A DNA stretch of 64,000 bases from Variovorax sp. OV700. GTDB lineage: Bacteria; Pseudomonadota; Gammaproteobacteria; Burkholderiales; Burkholderiaceae_C. The notes under the pieces are model-generated. The model did not search any database. It saw only the letters and a program-made list of their open reading frames with translations, and was not told where the DNA came from. Shown piece by piece: positions 43,030 through 54,500 of this stretch; position 1 is the stretch's first letter; each line of letters starts with the position of its first letter. The DNA lies in the NCBI RefSeq assembly GCF_900099805.1, contig NZ_FNDR01000003.1:186001-250000 (forward strand), given 5' to 3'. Made by a program: the position numbers and the translations under genes.

Positions 43030-43944
43030 ATGAACCCCATGCATATTGAAAAGCTGGACCTCAACCTGCTGCGGCTCTTCGATGCGGTCTTCAGGGCCCG
43101 CAGCGTGAGCCGTGCGGCCGAGGCCCTGGGCCTCACGCAGCCGGCGGCCAGCCACGGACTCACGCGGCTGCGCCTGCTGCTGGGCGATGCGCTCTTCACG
43201 CGCACCCCCGGGGGCGTGGCGCCCACGCCGCGGGCCGAGCGGCTGGCGGTGCCGGTGCAGGCGGCGCTGGCGATGCTGCAGCAGGCGCTCGCGGAACCCG
43301 AGCGCTTCGACCCGGCCACGTCGCGCAAGCTGTTCCGCATCCACATGAGCGACATCGGCGAGGGCAGATTCCTGCCGGCGCTGATGGCACGGCTGCGCGA
43401 ACTGGCGCCGGGCGTGCGGATCGAGACGATGCCGCTGGCCACCGGCGACGTTGCCGCGGCGCTCGACAGCGGCCGGGTCGACTTCGCCTTCGGTTTCCTG
43501 CCCCAGGTGAAGGACACGCAGCGCGCCCAGCTGCTGAAAGACCGCTACATCGTGCTGCTGCGCAAGGGCCATCCCTTCGCGAAGCGGCGGCGCAGCGGGC
43601 AGGCGCTGCTCGAGGCGCTGCACGAGCTCGACTACGTGGCGGTGCGCACGCATGCCGACACGCTGCGCATCCTGCAGCTGCTGAATCTGGAAGACCGCCT
43701 GCGCCTCACTACCGAGCACTTCATGGTGCTGCCGGCCATCGTGCGCGCCACCGATCTAGCCGTGGTGATGCCGCGCAACATCGCGCGCGGCTTCGCGGAA
43801 GAGGGCGGTTATGCCATCGTCGAGCCACCCTTTCCGCTGCGCGACTTCACGGTGTCGCTGCACTGGAGCAAGCGCTTTGAGGCCGACCCGGCGAATCGAT
43901 GGCTGCGCCAGGTGATCACGGCACTGTTCTCGGAGCGTTCGTGA
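43030..43944 (+). CDS. LysR family regulator, divergent from iorA
   Basis: This 304-residue regulator has the winged helix LNLLRLFDAVFRARSVSRAA, LTQPAASHGLTRLRLLLGD and the NodD/PcaQ-like pattern LFTRTPGGVAPTPRAE. The effector domain follows, with FRIHMSDIGEGRFLPALMAR. Two starts, 43030 and 43039, are equally possible. It is divergent from iorA across 79 bases and almost certainly controls that operon, with an aromatic acid as a plausible inducer. The gap carries AT-rich sequence (CATCAATAAAATAAGC) suitable for promoters, but I could not fix a T-N11-A site. Confidence 0.88.
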   Translation: MNPMHIEKLDLNLLRLFDAVFRARSVSRAAEALGLTQPAASHGLTRLRLLLGDALFTRTPGGVAPTPRAERLAVPVQAALAMLQQALAEPERFDPATSRKLFRIHMSDIGEGRFLPALMARLRELAPGVRIETMPLATGDVAAALDSGRVDFAFGFLPQVKDTQRAQLLKDRYIVLLRKGHPFAKRRRSGQALLEALHELDYVAVRTHADTLRILQLLNLEDRLRLTTEHFMVLPAIVRATDLAVVMPRNIARGFAEEGGYAIVEPPFPLRDFTVSLHWSKRFEADPANRWLRQVITALFSERS

Positions 43945-43997
43945 AGCCGGACCCCCGTTCATGCAGCGGTCAGGCTCGGATGCCACCATCGCCGCCC

Positions 43998-45251
43998 ATG
44001 AAGAAACGCATTCCCTCCTTTCTGCGCCACGTAGGTCCCGGTGTCGTCACCGGTGCGGCGGACGACGACCCGTCGGGCATCGCCACCTACACGCAGGCGG
44101 GGGCGCAGTTCGGCACCGGCCTGCTCTGGACCGTGTTTCTTTCGCTGCCCTTCATGGTGGCGATCCAGCTGGTGTCGGCGCGCATCGGCCGGGTCACGGG
44201 CAAGGGGGTGGCCGCCAACATGCGCGAGCACATGCCGCGCGGCTTCCTGGCTGTGCTGGTGGCGCTGCTGGTGGCGGCCAACACCATCAACATCGCGGCC
44301 GACATTTCCGCCATGGGCGAGGCCATGCAACTGGTGGCGGGCGGCGGCGCGCACTTTTATTCGCTGGTCTTCGGCGTGGTCACGGTGCTGCTGCAGGTTT
44401 TCGTGCCCTACCGGAAGCTGGCTCACATCCTCAAGTGGCTGACGCTCACGCTGTTTGCCTACGTGGCGGCGGTGTTCTCGGTGCAGGTGGAGTGGGGGCG
44501 GGTGCTGCACGACCTGGTCGTGCCCCGGCTGCAGTGGAGCGGGGACTACTGGATGATGATCGTGGCGCTGCTCGGCACCACGATCTCGCCCTACCTGTTC
44601 TTCTGGCAGGCCTCGCAGGAAGTCGAGGAGCTGCGGCTGAAGGGCGGACAGCGCGGCACCGAGAGCGACGTGCGGCGCGACCTGCGTCGTGTGCGGCTCG
44701 ATACCTGGATCGGCATGACCTTTTCCAACCTGATCGCGTTCTTCGTGATGGTGGTCGGGGCGTCGGTACTGTTTGCGGCAGGCGTGCATGACGTAACGTC
44801 GGCGGCGCAAGCGGCCGAGGCGCTGCGGCCGCTGGCCGGCGACTTCGCGTTCTGGCTGTTTGCCGGAGGGATCATTGCCACCGGCCTACTGGCCGTTCCT
44901 GTGCTGGCGTCTTCAGCCGCCTATGCCGTGGCCGAGGCCTTCGGGTGGGAAGAGGGGCTTGAGCGGCATTGGCGCGAGGCCAAGGAGTTCTACGCAATCA
45001 TCGCGGTCGCCACGCTCGTCGGCACCGCGCTCGACTTCACGCCCATCGACCCGATGAAGGCGCTCTACTGGAGCGCCGTCATCAATGGCGTGGTCGCGGT
45101 ACCGATCATGGCGGCCATGATGGTGCTGGTGACGCGCGAGAAGGTGATGGGCGTGTTCACTTCGGGACGGCGCACGCGCTGGCTCGGCTGGGGCGGCACG
45201 GCGTTGATGGGGTTTGCGGCGCTGATGATGGGGTGGGATCTGGTGCGCTGA
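43998..45251 (+). CDS. Nramp family divalent metal transporter
   Basis: This 417-residue integral membrane protein has eleven or so helices. It shows VGPGVVTGAADDDPSGIATY in helix 1, where the canonical metal-binding motif is DPGN; here the Asn is Ser. The helix 6 region is VALLGTTISPYLFFWQASQE. The DPSG variant marks the Nramp-related branch seen in many bacteria, some members of which move Mg2+ or other cations rather than Mn2+. It is 53 bases downstream of the LysR gene on the same strand but is probably separate. The substrate cannot be settled by eye. Confidence 0.82.
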   Translation: MKKRIPSFLRHVGPGVVTGAADDDPSGIATYTQAGAQFGTGLLWTVFLSLPFMVAIQLVSARIGRVTGKGVAANMREHMPRGFLAVLVALLVAANTINIAADISAMGEAMQLVAGGGAHFYSLVFGVVTVLLQVFVPYRKLAHILKWLTLTLFAYVAAVFSVQVEWGRVLHDLVVPRLQWSGDYWMMIVALLGTTISPYLFFWQASQEVEELRLKGGQRGTESDVRRDLRRVRLDTWIGMTFSNLIAFFVMVVGASVLFAAGVHDVTSAAQAAEALRPLAGDFAFWLFAGGIIATGLLAVPVLASSAAYAVAEAFGWEEGLERHWREAKEFYAIIAVATLVGTALDFTPIDPMKALYWSAVINGVVAVPIMAAMMVLVTREKVMGVFTSGRRTRWLGWGGTALMGFAALMMGWDLVR

Positions 45252-45518
45252 GACGGTGGGCATGGGCTACCGGCCCAAACCGTAGCAGTCGCCCAACACC
45301 CGAATGCGCCGGCGGTAAACCTAAGCATTCATCACAAAAACTGAGGGTGTGACATAAGCCGCGTCCTCGGCCTGAATCTGTGCGCGCCACAGTTTGTTGA
45401 CGGTTATTTCTGCCCCTGGATTCGAAAATCCCCTTATGTGGGCGCCCCGCATCGGCGCCCCAGCACATTGCTTTCGCAGCGTGCGTTGCTGTCACATGGG
45501 CGATCAGGGAAGAACGAG
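45252..45518. other. intergenic region upstream of the giant exoprotein gene
   Basis: No gene is supported. A TTGACG at 45397-45402 could be a -35 element, but the matching -10 (ATTCGA at 45420) is weak. AGGGA lies close before the 45519 start. Promoter position is uncertain. Confidence 0.35.
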
Positions 45519-48500
45519 ATGAATAAGAATTTGCACCGCATTGTGTTCAATGCCAAGCGCGGTCTGAGGATGGTGGTGCAGGAGACTGCGAAAAGCACGG
45601 GCAAGGGTGCTTCCAAGGCTACGGGAGGTGGGGGTGCAGCGTCAGCATCGGCGGTGGTGGCGCTCGTCGGCGTGCTGGTGGCGTTCCCTGGACAGGCCCA
45701 GATCGCCGGCGCGCCCAACGTCCCCGGCAACCTGCGTCCCACCGTGCTCGTGGCGCCCAATGGCACCCCGCTGATCAACATACAAACTCCGAGCGCCGCC
45801 GGTGTCTCGCGCAACGTCTACAGCGATTTCAATGTCGGGACCAATGGCGCCATCCTGAACAACAGCCGTTCGAATGTGCAGACCCAGCTCGGCGGCATTG
45901 TCCAAGGCAATCCCTATCTCGCCACAGGCGCCGCGCGCATCATTCTCAACGAAGTGAACGGCGGCAATCCGAGCCAGCTGCGCGGCTACATCGAAGTCGG
46001 CGGACAGCGGGCCGAAGTGGTCATTGCCAATCCGGCTGGCATCAACGTCGATGGCGCTGGCTTCATCAACGCGTCGAGAACGACCCTCACGACCGGCACG
46101 CCGCAGTTCAATGCGTACGGCGGCCTCGACAGCTTTCTGGTGCGCGGCGGCACCATCACGATCAACGGCGCGGGCTTCGATGCCAGCCGGACCGACTACG
46201 CCGCCATTCTCGCGCGTGCGGTCGAAGCCAATGCCGGCATCTGGGCGACCGAGCTCAAGGTCGTGACGGGTGCGAACCAGATCAGCGCCGACCACAGCCA
46301 GATCACACCGACAGCGGGCACCGGCACGGCCCCCACCTTTGCCTTGGACGTCGCCGCCCTCGGCGGCATGTACGCCGGCAAGATCACGCTCATCGGCACC
46401 GAGGCTGGCCTGGGCGTGCGCAACGCGGGCAGCATCCAGGCCGCACCGGGCACCACCGCTTTAGCGGGAGCCGGGCAGCTCATTGTCACCAGCGCCGGGC
46501 GCTTGGAGAACATCGGCACGATCCAGGCCACGGCCGATGCGAACCTCTCGGCCGCGAGCCTTGCGAACAGCGGCACGATCTCCAGCGGCAGCAACCTCCG
46601 GGTCACGACGCAGGGCAACCTAACCAACTCGACCAATGGCACGGGCGGCACGCTCGAAGGCCAGGGCGTCCAGCTCACCAGCCTCGACGGCGACATCGAC
46701 AACCGCGGCGGCACCATCCGCCAGACCAGCGGCGTGGCGCTCACCCTTGCCGCGCCAACGGTGAGTAACACGAGTGGCGGGGTGATCGGTCTCGAACCCG
46801 CACCGGCGCCGACCGCTGGGACGGGCGGCACGACCACGGGAACCACGTCGGGTGGTACCACCGGCACCGGAACGACTTCGTCCGGCGGAACCACAACCAC
46901 AACCAGCGGAACTACCACCACAAGCGCACCGGCGCCCGCACCGCCTCCCATCGAACCGGGCACCATCACCGCCGCGGGGGCAATCCGCAACGACGGCGGC
47001 AAGATCTACGCCGGTGGCCCGATCACGCTGCAAACAGCGAACCTGATCAACAACGGCGGCACGTTGAGCGTCGCGAGCATGGCGCTGAGCCAGCCGAGCT
47101 TCTCCAATCACGGCGGAACTCTGAACGTCTCCGGCGCGTTCACCGGCAACCTGGGCACCTTCGACAACTCGGCAGGGACGCTGAACGCCGGCAGCCTGAA
47201 CATCGCCACCAGCGGCGACCTCGTGAACACCGACGGCGTACTGACCAGCGCGACCGAAGCGACCCTTTCAGTGGGCGGGACGCTGGAGAACACACGAGGA
47301 ACGATCTCGGCGGCGGGCAGCTTGAGCGCGAACGTGTCCGGAGCCATCGTCAATGACGCCGGAACGCTCGTCTCCAATCAGGTCCTGACGCTCCACACTG
47401 GCACTCTCTCGAACACCCAGGGCAGCATCCAGTCGGCGCAGGCCGATGTTCAGCTGGCGGTGGCGAACCAGCTCCTCAACGGCAGCGGCGGCATCATCGG
47501 TGCGGCCACCGACCTGAATGTGCAGGCCGGTTCGCTGGTTAATGGCGGCAGCCTGCGCGGCACGAACGATGCGACGGTGGCGGTCGGCGGCACACTGACC
47601 AACGACGGCAGCATCACGGCCGGACGCCATGCGACGGTCACCGCGGGCAGCTTGCAGGGGAGCAGCACCGGCGTGCTTGGCGCAGGCATCCAGAGCGACG
47701 GCACGCTGGCTGCGGCAGGCGACCTAATGGTCACGACCAGCGGCGCCCTGATGGCACACGGCACCAACCTCGCGGCCGGCAACGCCACCTTGCAGGGCGC
47801 GAGTGTCGATCTCTCGGCCAGCCAGACCAACGCCGCGAACATCGCGCTCACGGCCACGCAAGGCAACGTCACCACCAGCCAGGCCTCGGTCGTGACGCCC
47901 GGCACCTTGAGCGTGACGGCCAACAGCAATGCGGCGCAGACGCTCGTGAACGACGCCGGGCAACTCAACGCCGGCCAGCTGCAGCTCAGCGTCTCGAACC
48001 TGGCCAATACCAACGGCGGCGAGATCGTGCAGACCGGCACCGGCGCCACCACCATCGCCGTGGCGGGCGCCTTGAACAACGACGGCGGCCGCATTGCAAG
48101 CAACGGGCAGGACCTCACGCTGCAAGGCGCGAGCATCACCAACGCGGCCGGCAAGATCGAACACGCCGGTACCGGGACCCTGAGCATTGCAGGCGGCAGC
48201 TACAGCGGCAGCAGCGGACAGATCACCGCCAATGGCGCGCTGTCGGTGGCCATGTCAGGGGCCTTCAACCAGGACGGCGGAACCACCTACGCGCAACAGA
48301 TCGACCTGTCGGCCGGCTCGCTGAGCAACCAGGGCGGCAGCATCGTCCAGGCAGGCACCGGCGCCACTACGCTGGCCGTGGGCAGCCTCCTGAACAACAG
48401 CGGGGGAACCATCGCCAGCAATGGCAACACGAGCATCGCGGCCGGCAGCCTGGTGAACGAGGGCGGATCGATCCGTGCCGCCGGAACCTCCAGCCTCGGC

Positions 48501-51500
48501 CTGAGCGTGGGCGGCCTGCTGGACAACAGCAACCAGGGCGTGATCGGAGCGGGCGGCAACACCACCATAGCGGCGGGAAGCCTGAACAACAACGCCGGCA
48601 GCGCGACCGCAGTCGGGGACCTGACTGCCACCATCGGCGGCGCTGCGACCAACGTGGGCGGCATGCTGGCGGCCAACGGCAACACCACGCTCGTGGCCGG
48701 CACGCTGGACAACAGCGGCGGAACCGCAGCCGCCGTCACGGGGAACCTGAGCGTCACGACGACTGGCGCGACGGTCAACAACGGCGGCACCCTGCAAGCC
48801 GGCGGTGACACTACCCTGGTCAACGGCGGGCTGAGCAACCGCGGTGGCAAGGTCTTCGGCAACAGCGTGTCGGTGGACACGCGCGGCAATACCCTGGACA
48901 ACAGCGCCCAGGGTACCTTGGCGGCAACGAGCACCGTCAATCTGAAGTCCGGCGCGCTCCAGAACGACACTGGCCTGGTGCAAAGCGGCGGCGCCATGAC
49001 CATCGACACGAATGGTCAGGCGCTCACCACCACGAATGCGGCCGGGTACCTCAATGGCCAGGGCGGCATCACCAGTGGCGGCACGCTCAGCCTGACCACC
49101 GGGGCCGTGGACAACAGCGCCGGATTCATCGGCGCCGCAGGAAACTTCGGCGCGTCCACCGGCCAGTTCACCAACGCCAATGGCGGCATCGTGTTGGGCC
49201 AGTCCACGGTGGCGATCGACACCAACGGCGCGAGCTACGACAACAGCGGTGGCCAGACGCAGTCCGTGGGCGATCTCGGCATCAACGCCGGCAGCATCAT
49301 CAACAACGGCGGCCTTCTCCGGTCGATTGGGACGACGACGCTGAACGCCGGCACCATCGTCAACACCAACACCCAAGGGACGGACCAAGGCATCGAAGGC
49401 CAGAACGTCGTCATCGGCACCGGCAACCTGGTCAACAACGCCGGCGCTATCCGGGCCGATGTCAACGCCACCCTCACCAGCAACGGGCTGATCGACAACT
49501 CCCTTGGTCTGATCTCCGCCGGAGACACGCTCACGGTGAGAGACCCCGGCACGCCCAAGACCCTGTCGGTGCTCAACACCGGCGGGACCCTGGTTGGCGG
49601 CAACAACGCCGTGCTCGACGCGGGCTCGGTCACATGGGATGGCAAGCTGCTGTCTCTTGGCGACATGAGCCTGGCGGTCACGCAGGACATCACTTTCGCG
49701 GCCGGCAGCGAGACCGTTGCCAACAACAATCTCACGCTCTCCACGACCGGTGACATTACCAACAGCGGCCGGCTGGCAGCCGGCAACGACCTCACGCTCT
49801 CGGCAAAGAACATCGACAACACCGCCACCGGCGACATCCAGGGCAAGACCACCACCTTGAACGCCAGCGGCACGGTCACCAACCGCGGTGTCATTGACGG
49901 CGGCACCACGCGCATCAATGCCGCCACGCTGAACAACCTGGGCACCGGCCGCATCTACGGCGACCAAATCTCGATCGGCGTCGGTACGCTCAACAACGAC
50001 GCCGAGACGGTCAACGGCGTGGCCTCGGCCGGCACCATCGCCGCGCGTCTGCGCCTGGACCTCGGCGTCACCACCCTGAACAACCGCAACGGTGCGCTGA
50101 TCTTCAGCGATGGCGACATCTTCATCGGCGGCACGTTGGTCGACGGCAAGGCCACCGGCTCGGCCGGCACGGTGAACAACCACGCCGCGACCATCGAGGC
50201 CACGCGCAACATCGACATCAAGACGAATGTCCTGAACAACACCAACGGCGGCGTGACCTGGACCACCCAAACCATCTCCGATGGCACGCAGCACACCGAA
50301 TATGCGCTGCCCGGCAGTTCGACGCGCTATGACCCAAGCCAGCTGGTGTTCGTGTCAGTCCAGGGCCCATCGGTCGACTTCGCGCACCTGATGGGCTATC
50401 TGTGGCCGAGCTTCGCGAGCTACGCCGCGGGGCCAGTCTCCGGCCAGTTCTCGGGCATTCTGGTTCCGTCCGCCAGCTATCCGAAATCCCGATACGGCGC
50501 CTACTACGCGAACCCGCCGCGCAACAGCAGCGATCTCACTGGCACGCGCCAGATCAGCATCGACTTCAGCGAGGAGTTCACGGAGCCCGGCGCCTGGTAT
50601 TCCCGCACCGATCCGATCTGGGCCACCTTCGGTGTAACGCCGCCAGCCACGGATACCCCGGCCGACGATGCGCAGCGAGCCGCTTACCTGGACGCGCACA
50701 AGCGCCTCGACGCAGCGACCGAAGCCTTCATCCGCGACGTCTACGACAACTACGCCCGCTCCTACTACGCCTGGGTCTATACCGAATCGACCACCACTCC
50801 GGTGCTGCAGACGTCGTCGCCCGCCCGCATCATCGCCGGCGGCAAGATGGACATTGCGGTAGGCAGCGGCACCAACGACATGAGCCAGATCCTGGCCGGT
50901 GGTGCGTTGACCGTCACCGGCGGAACGATCACGAACAAGAACGTCGAAGTCTCAGGGGCGCAGACGCGCACCGGCGTGCAGCTGTTCCAGGCCGGTCTGG
51001 GTGACGGCGAACAGATATCTCCCTACAACACCAGCGTTCCTATCACCGTGACCCTGGCCGCCGCGCGGCAGGAGGGCAACGTCACCGTGTTTGGCAGCGG
51101 CACACCTATTGGCACCTTGACGCCCGGCAACACCAACCAGGGCGTCGCCGGCGCGAGCGGCGTCAATGCCGGCGGCCCCACGGGCGTGGCAGGCGGGACC
51201 GGCACGCCGGTGAGCGCGCCGGGGGCGGGCACGGGCGGCGCCGCAGGCCCCATCGTCCATCCGATCATCGAGGTGAACCTGGCGGCCAGTTCCGGGACCA
51301 AGCAAGTCGTGCGTACCACCTTGCCTGGCCTGACGGTGCCCACCGCCAGCCTGTTCCGCACGCATCCGGAAGCTTCCAGCCATTACCTGATCGAGACCGA
51401 TCCGAGATTTGCCAACTACCGCAATTGGCTCAGCAGCGACTACCTGCTGAACAACCTGGGGCTGGACCCGAACAACACGCTCAAACGCCTGGGCGACGGC

Positions 51501-54500
51501 TACTACGAGCAGCGCCTGATCCGCGAGCAGGTGGCGCAGCTGACGGGCTACCGCTACCTGGATGGCTACGACAGCGACGACAAGCAATACGCCGCGCTGA
51601 TGGACGCGGGTGTCACCTTTGCACGCCAGTATGGCCTGCGCCCGGGCATCGCCCTCACGGATGCGCAGATGGCCCAGCTCACCAGCGACATCGTCTGGCT
51701 GGTGGAGCAGACCGTCACCTTGCCCGACGGCAGCACCCAGCGCGTGCTGGTGCCGCAGGTCTATGTGCGCGTGAAGAACGGCGACATTGACGGCTCGGGC
51801 GCCTTGCTGGCCGGCAAGGAGGTCAACATCAAGCTCGATGGCGACTTCGTCAACAGCGGCACCGTCGGCGGGCGCAAGACCGTGAGCATCACGGCGGAGA
51901 ACATCCAGAACCTGAACGGCCGCATCTCCGGCGGCGCCGTCGATCTCAAGGCTCGGACGGATCTGAACAACATTGGCGGCACGATTGACGCGGCCAGCCA
52001 ACTCACAATCGACGCTGGGCGCGACATCAATGTCCGCACCACCACCACCACCAGCACCAGTGGGTTGGCCTTGGATCTGACGCCCGGGGCTGTGAGCTTG
52101 CGCGGCGCCACCATCGTCGACCGGGTGGCGGGTCTGTATGTGAGCGACCCCAATGGCGTGCTCGTGGCTTCGGCGGGGCGCGACGTGAACCTGATCGGCG
52201 CCCTCGTCGTCAACAGCGGCAAGGACGGCACGACCGAGATCGGTGCGGGCCGTGACATCAACCTTGGCACCGTCACGACTGCAAGGCAGGACACCACGGT
52301 TCGGGACGCCGGCAACTACCGTTCCGAAGCCAGCACGCGAGAAGTCGGTACCCGCATCGAGACCAGCGGAGACATCAGTCTGCACGCCCAGCGGGATGTC
52401 AACGTGCGCGCGGGCACCATCAACAGCTCGGAGGGCGCGCTGGAGGTGGCCGCCACACGCAACATCACGATCGATGCCGGACAGTCAACATCGGTGCTCA
52501 ATGCGGGGCGCCGCACCGAGGACAGCGGCTTCTGGGGCAGCGACAGCAGCATGGAGCGGGGCACCTTCGGGTCGACCAGCGTCATCGGCAGCAGCCTGGG
52601 CGGCAGGACTGTGGTGCTGGATGCAGGCAACGACATCCGCATCCGTGGTTCGAACGTCGTGAGCGACCAGGGGACAGAGCTCTGGGCGGGCAACAACATC
52701 ACCATTGAGGCCGCGACGCAGACGCGCGACAGCCAGTATGTCCGCGAGGAATCGAACAGCGGCATGTTTGATTCGAACTCGGGTTGGACCTGGGGCCATG
52801 AGGACACGCGCACCACCCGCAATCGCGAAGAAAGCACCGCCGTAGGCAGCACCGTGGGGGCGATCACGGGCAACGTCATCATCACCGCTGGCAACCGCTA
52901 CAGCCAAGTGGGCAGCGATGTGATTGCCCCGGGCGGCGACGTCGACATCTTGGCGCGCGATGTACAGATCGTTGAGGCGCGCGAAACCAGCCGCAGCGAA
53001 AGCACGCAGAGCTTCTCTCAGAGCGGGATCACGCTCGGCATCAAGGCGCCGCTGATCGACATGCTGCGGAATCTGGAGGACACCACCCAGGCAATGCACG
53101 ACACCAAGGACGACCGGATGCAGGCGCTGGGCGCCGCCAGCATGGCACTTAGTGGCTACTCGGCGTACCAGGACATTTCCCAAGCTGCAGTCACAGGCAG
53201 CGGGAGCGCGACCGGTGCCGTGAGCATGGGGGGCACCCTCACGCTGGGCAGCAGTTCCAGCGAATCCACACGGACGCAAAGCAGCGATACGTCGGCTGGC
53301 TCGCGCGTGCAGGCCGGCGGCAACGTCACCATCACCGCCACGGGCGGCGGGCGAGACTCCAATATTCTTGTGCGCGGAAGTGAGATCAGCGCCGGCAAGA
53401 ACGTCAACCTGGCGGCGGACAACAACATCACACTCGAGGCGGCGGCCAATTCCAGGGAGCAGAGTTCCACCAGCCACAGCAGCAACGCCAGCATCGGCGT
53501 GGGCTTCACGTTCGGGGAAAGCAACGGCCTCACGATCGAGGTGGCGGCCGGCAGTCAGAGCGGCCGGGACAACGGCACCGATGGCGCGTGGACGAACACC
53601 ACCATCCATGCGGGCCAGCAAGTGAATATCACCAGTGGTGGCGACACCATTGTTCGAGGTGCCACGGTTTCGGGAAGCCGCATCAATGCCGACGTGGGCG
53701 GCAACTTGCAAATCGAGACCCTCCAGGACACCAGCACCTATCACAGCCAGAACAGTGGCGGTGGCTTCAACGCCACCATCTGCGCTTGGTATTGCTACGG
53801 CGACAGCAGCGTGAGCGTCTATGCCAACAACATGCGTGGGGACGGCAATTTCGCGAGTGCGACCCAACAGAGCGGATTCCTTGCGGGTGACGGCGGTTTC
53901 GGCGTCAACGTGGCGGGCAATACCAACCTTGTGGGCGGCGTGATCAGCAGCACCGATGCGGCGGTCAATGCAGGCAGGAACAGGTTCGCGACAGGCAGTT
54001 TGACGATGACCGATCTGGTCAACCACGACACCTTCCAAGGCAGCGGGTACAGCGTCAACTTCAGCACCAGCACCTCGGGGACGAGTTCGGGCAACGTCGG
54101 CATCGGCAGCAATGATGTCAATCGCTTGAGCCTCACGCAAAGCGGGATTTCGGGGTTTGCCGGCAATACGGCGGTGCGAACCGGGGTGGACAGCACCAAC
54201 GGACTGCGCATGACCGACCGCGACCGAGCCATGCGGGAGATTGGGGCCCAGGTATCGATTACGTCCACGGCATCAGGCCAGTTGATCCAGTTGGGGCCAT
54301 TGGTCGTGCTTGCGGCGCTTGACGCATTGGATGGGTTTTTTACGCCCGCGCCGACCAGCCCGGGCTCGCAGCCGCTGACCCCTGCGCAGCAGGCGCGCAA
54401 CGAGATCGAACAGTTCCGCAGTGATCCCTCCCTCACGGAGCAACAGCGTGCGGATTTGCAGATTTTGGAGAACTTCCTGAACGGGATGGAAGAGTTTGTG

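Noticed and set aside
46970..50260. Possible CRISPR or tandem DNA repeat array
   Set aside because: Repeats are protein-level FHA motifs, irregular at the DNA level and within one long reading frame.
48255..50294. Long antisense open frame of 679 codons inside the exoprotein gene
   Set aside because: It mirrors the FHA repeats in a GC-rich codon pattern, has no ribosome site or recognisable domain, and the sense strand has full TPS protein features.
52485..54140. Antisense open frame of about 550 codons in the FHA-2 region
   Set aside because: Same reason: a codon-bias shadow of the sense gene with no independent evidence.
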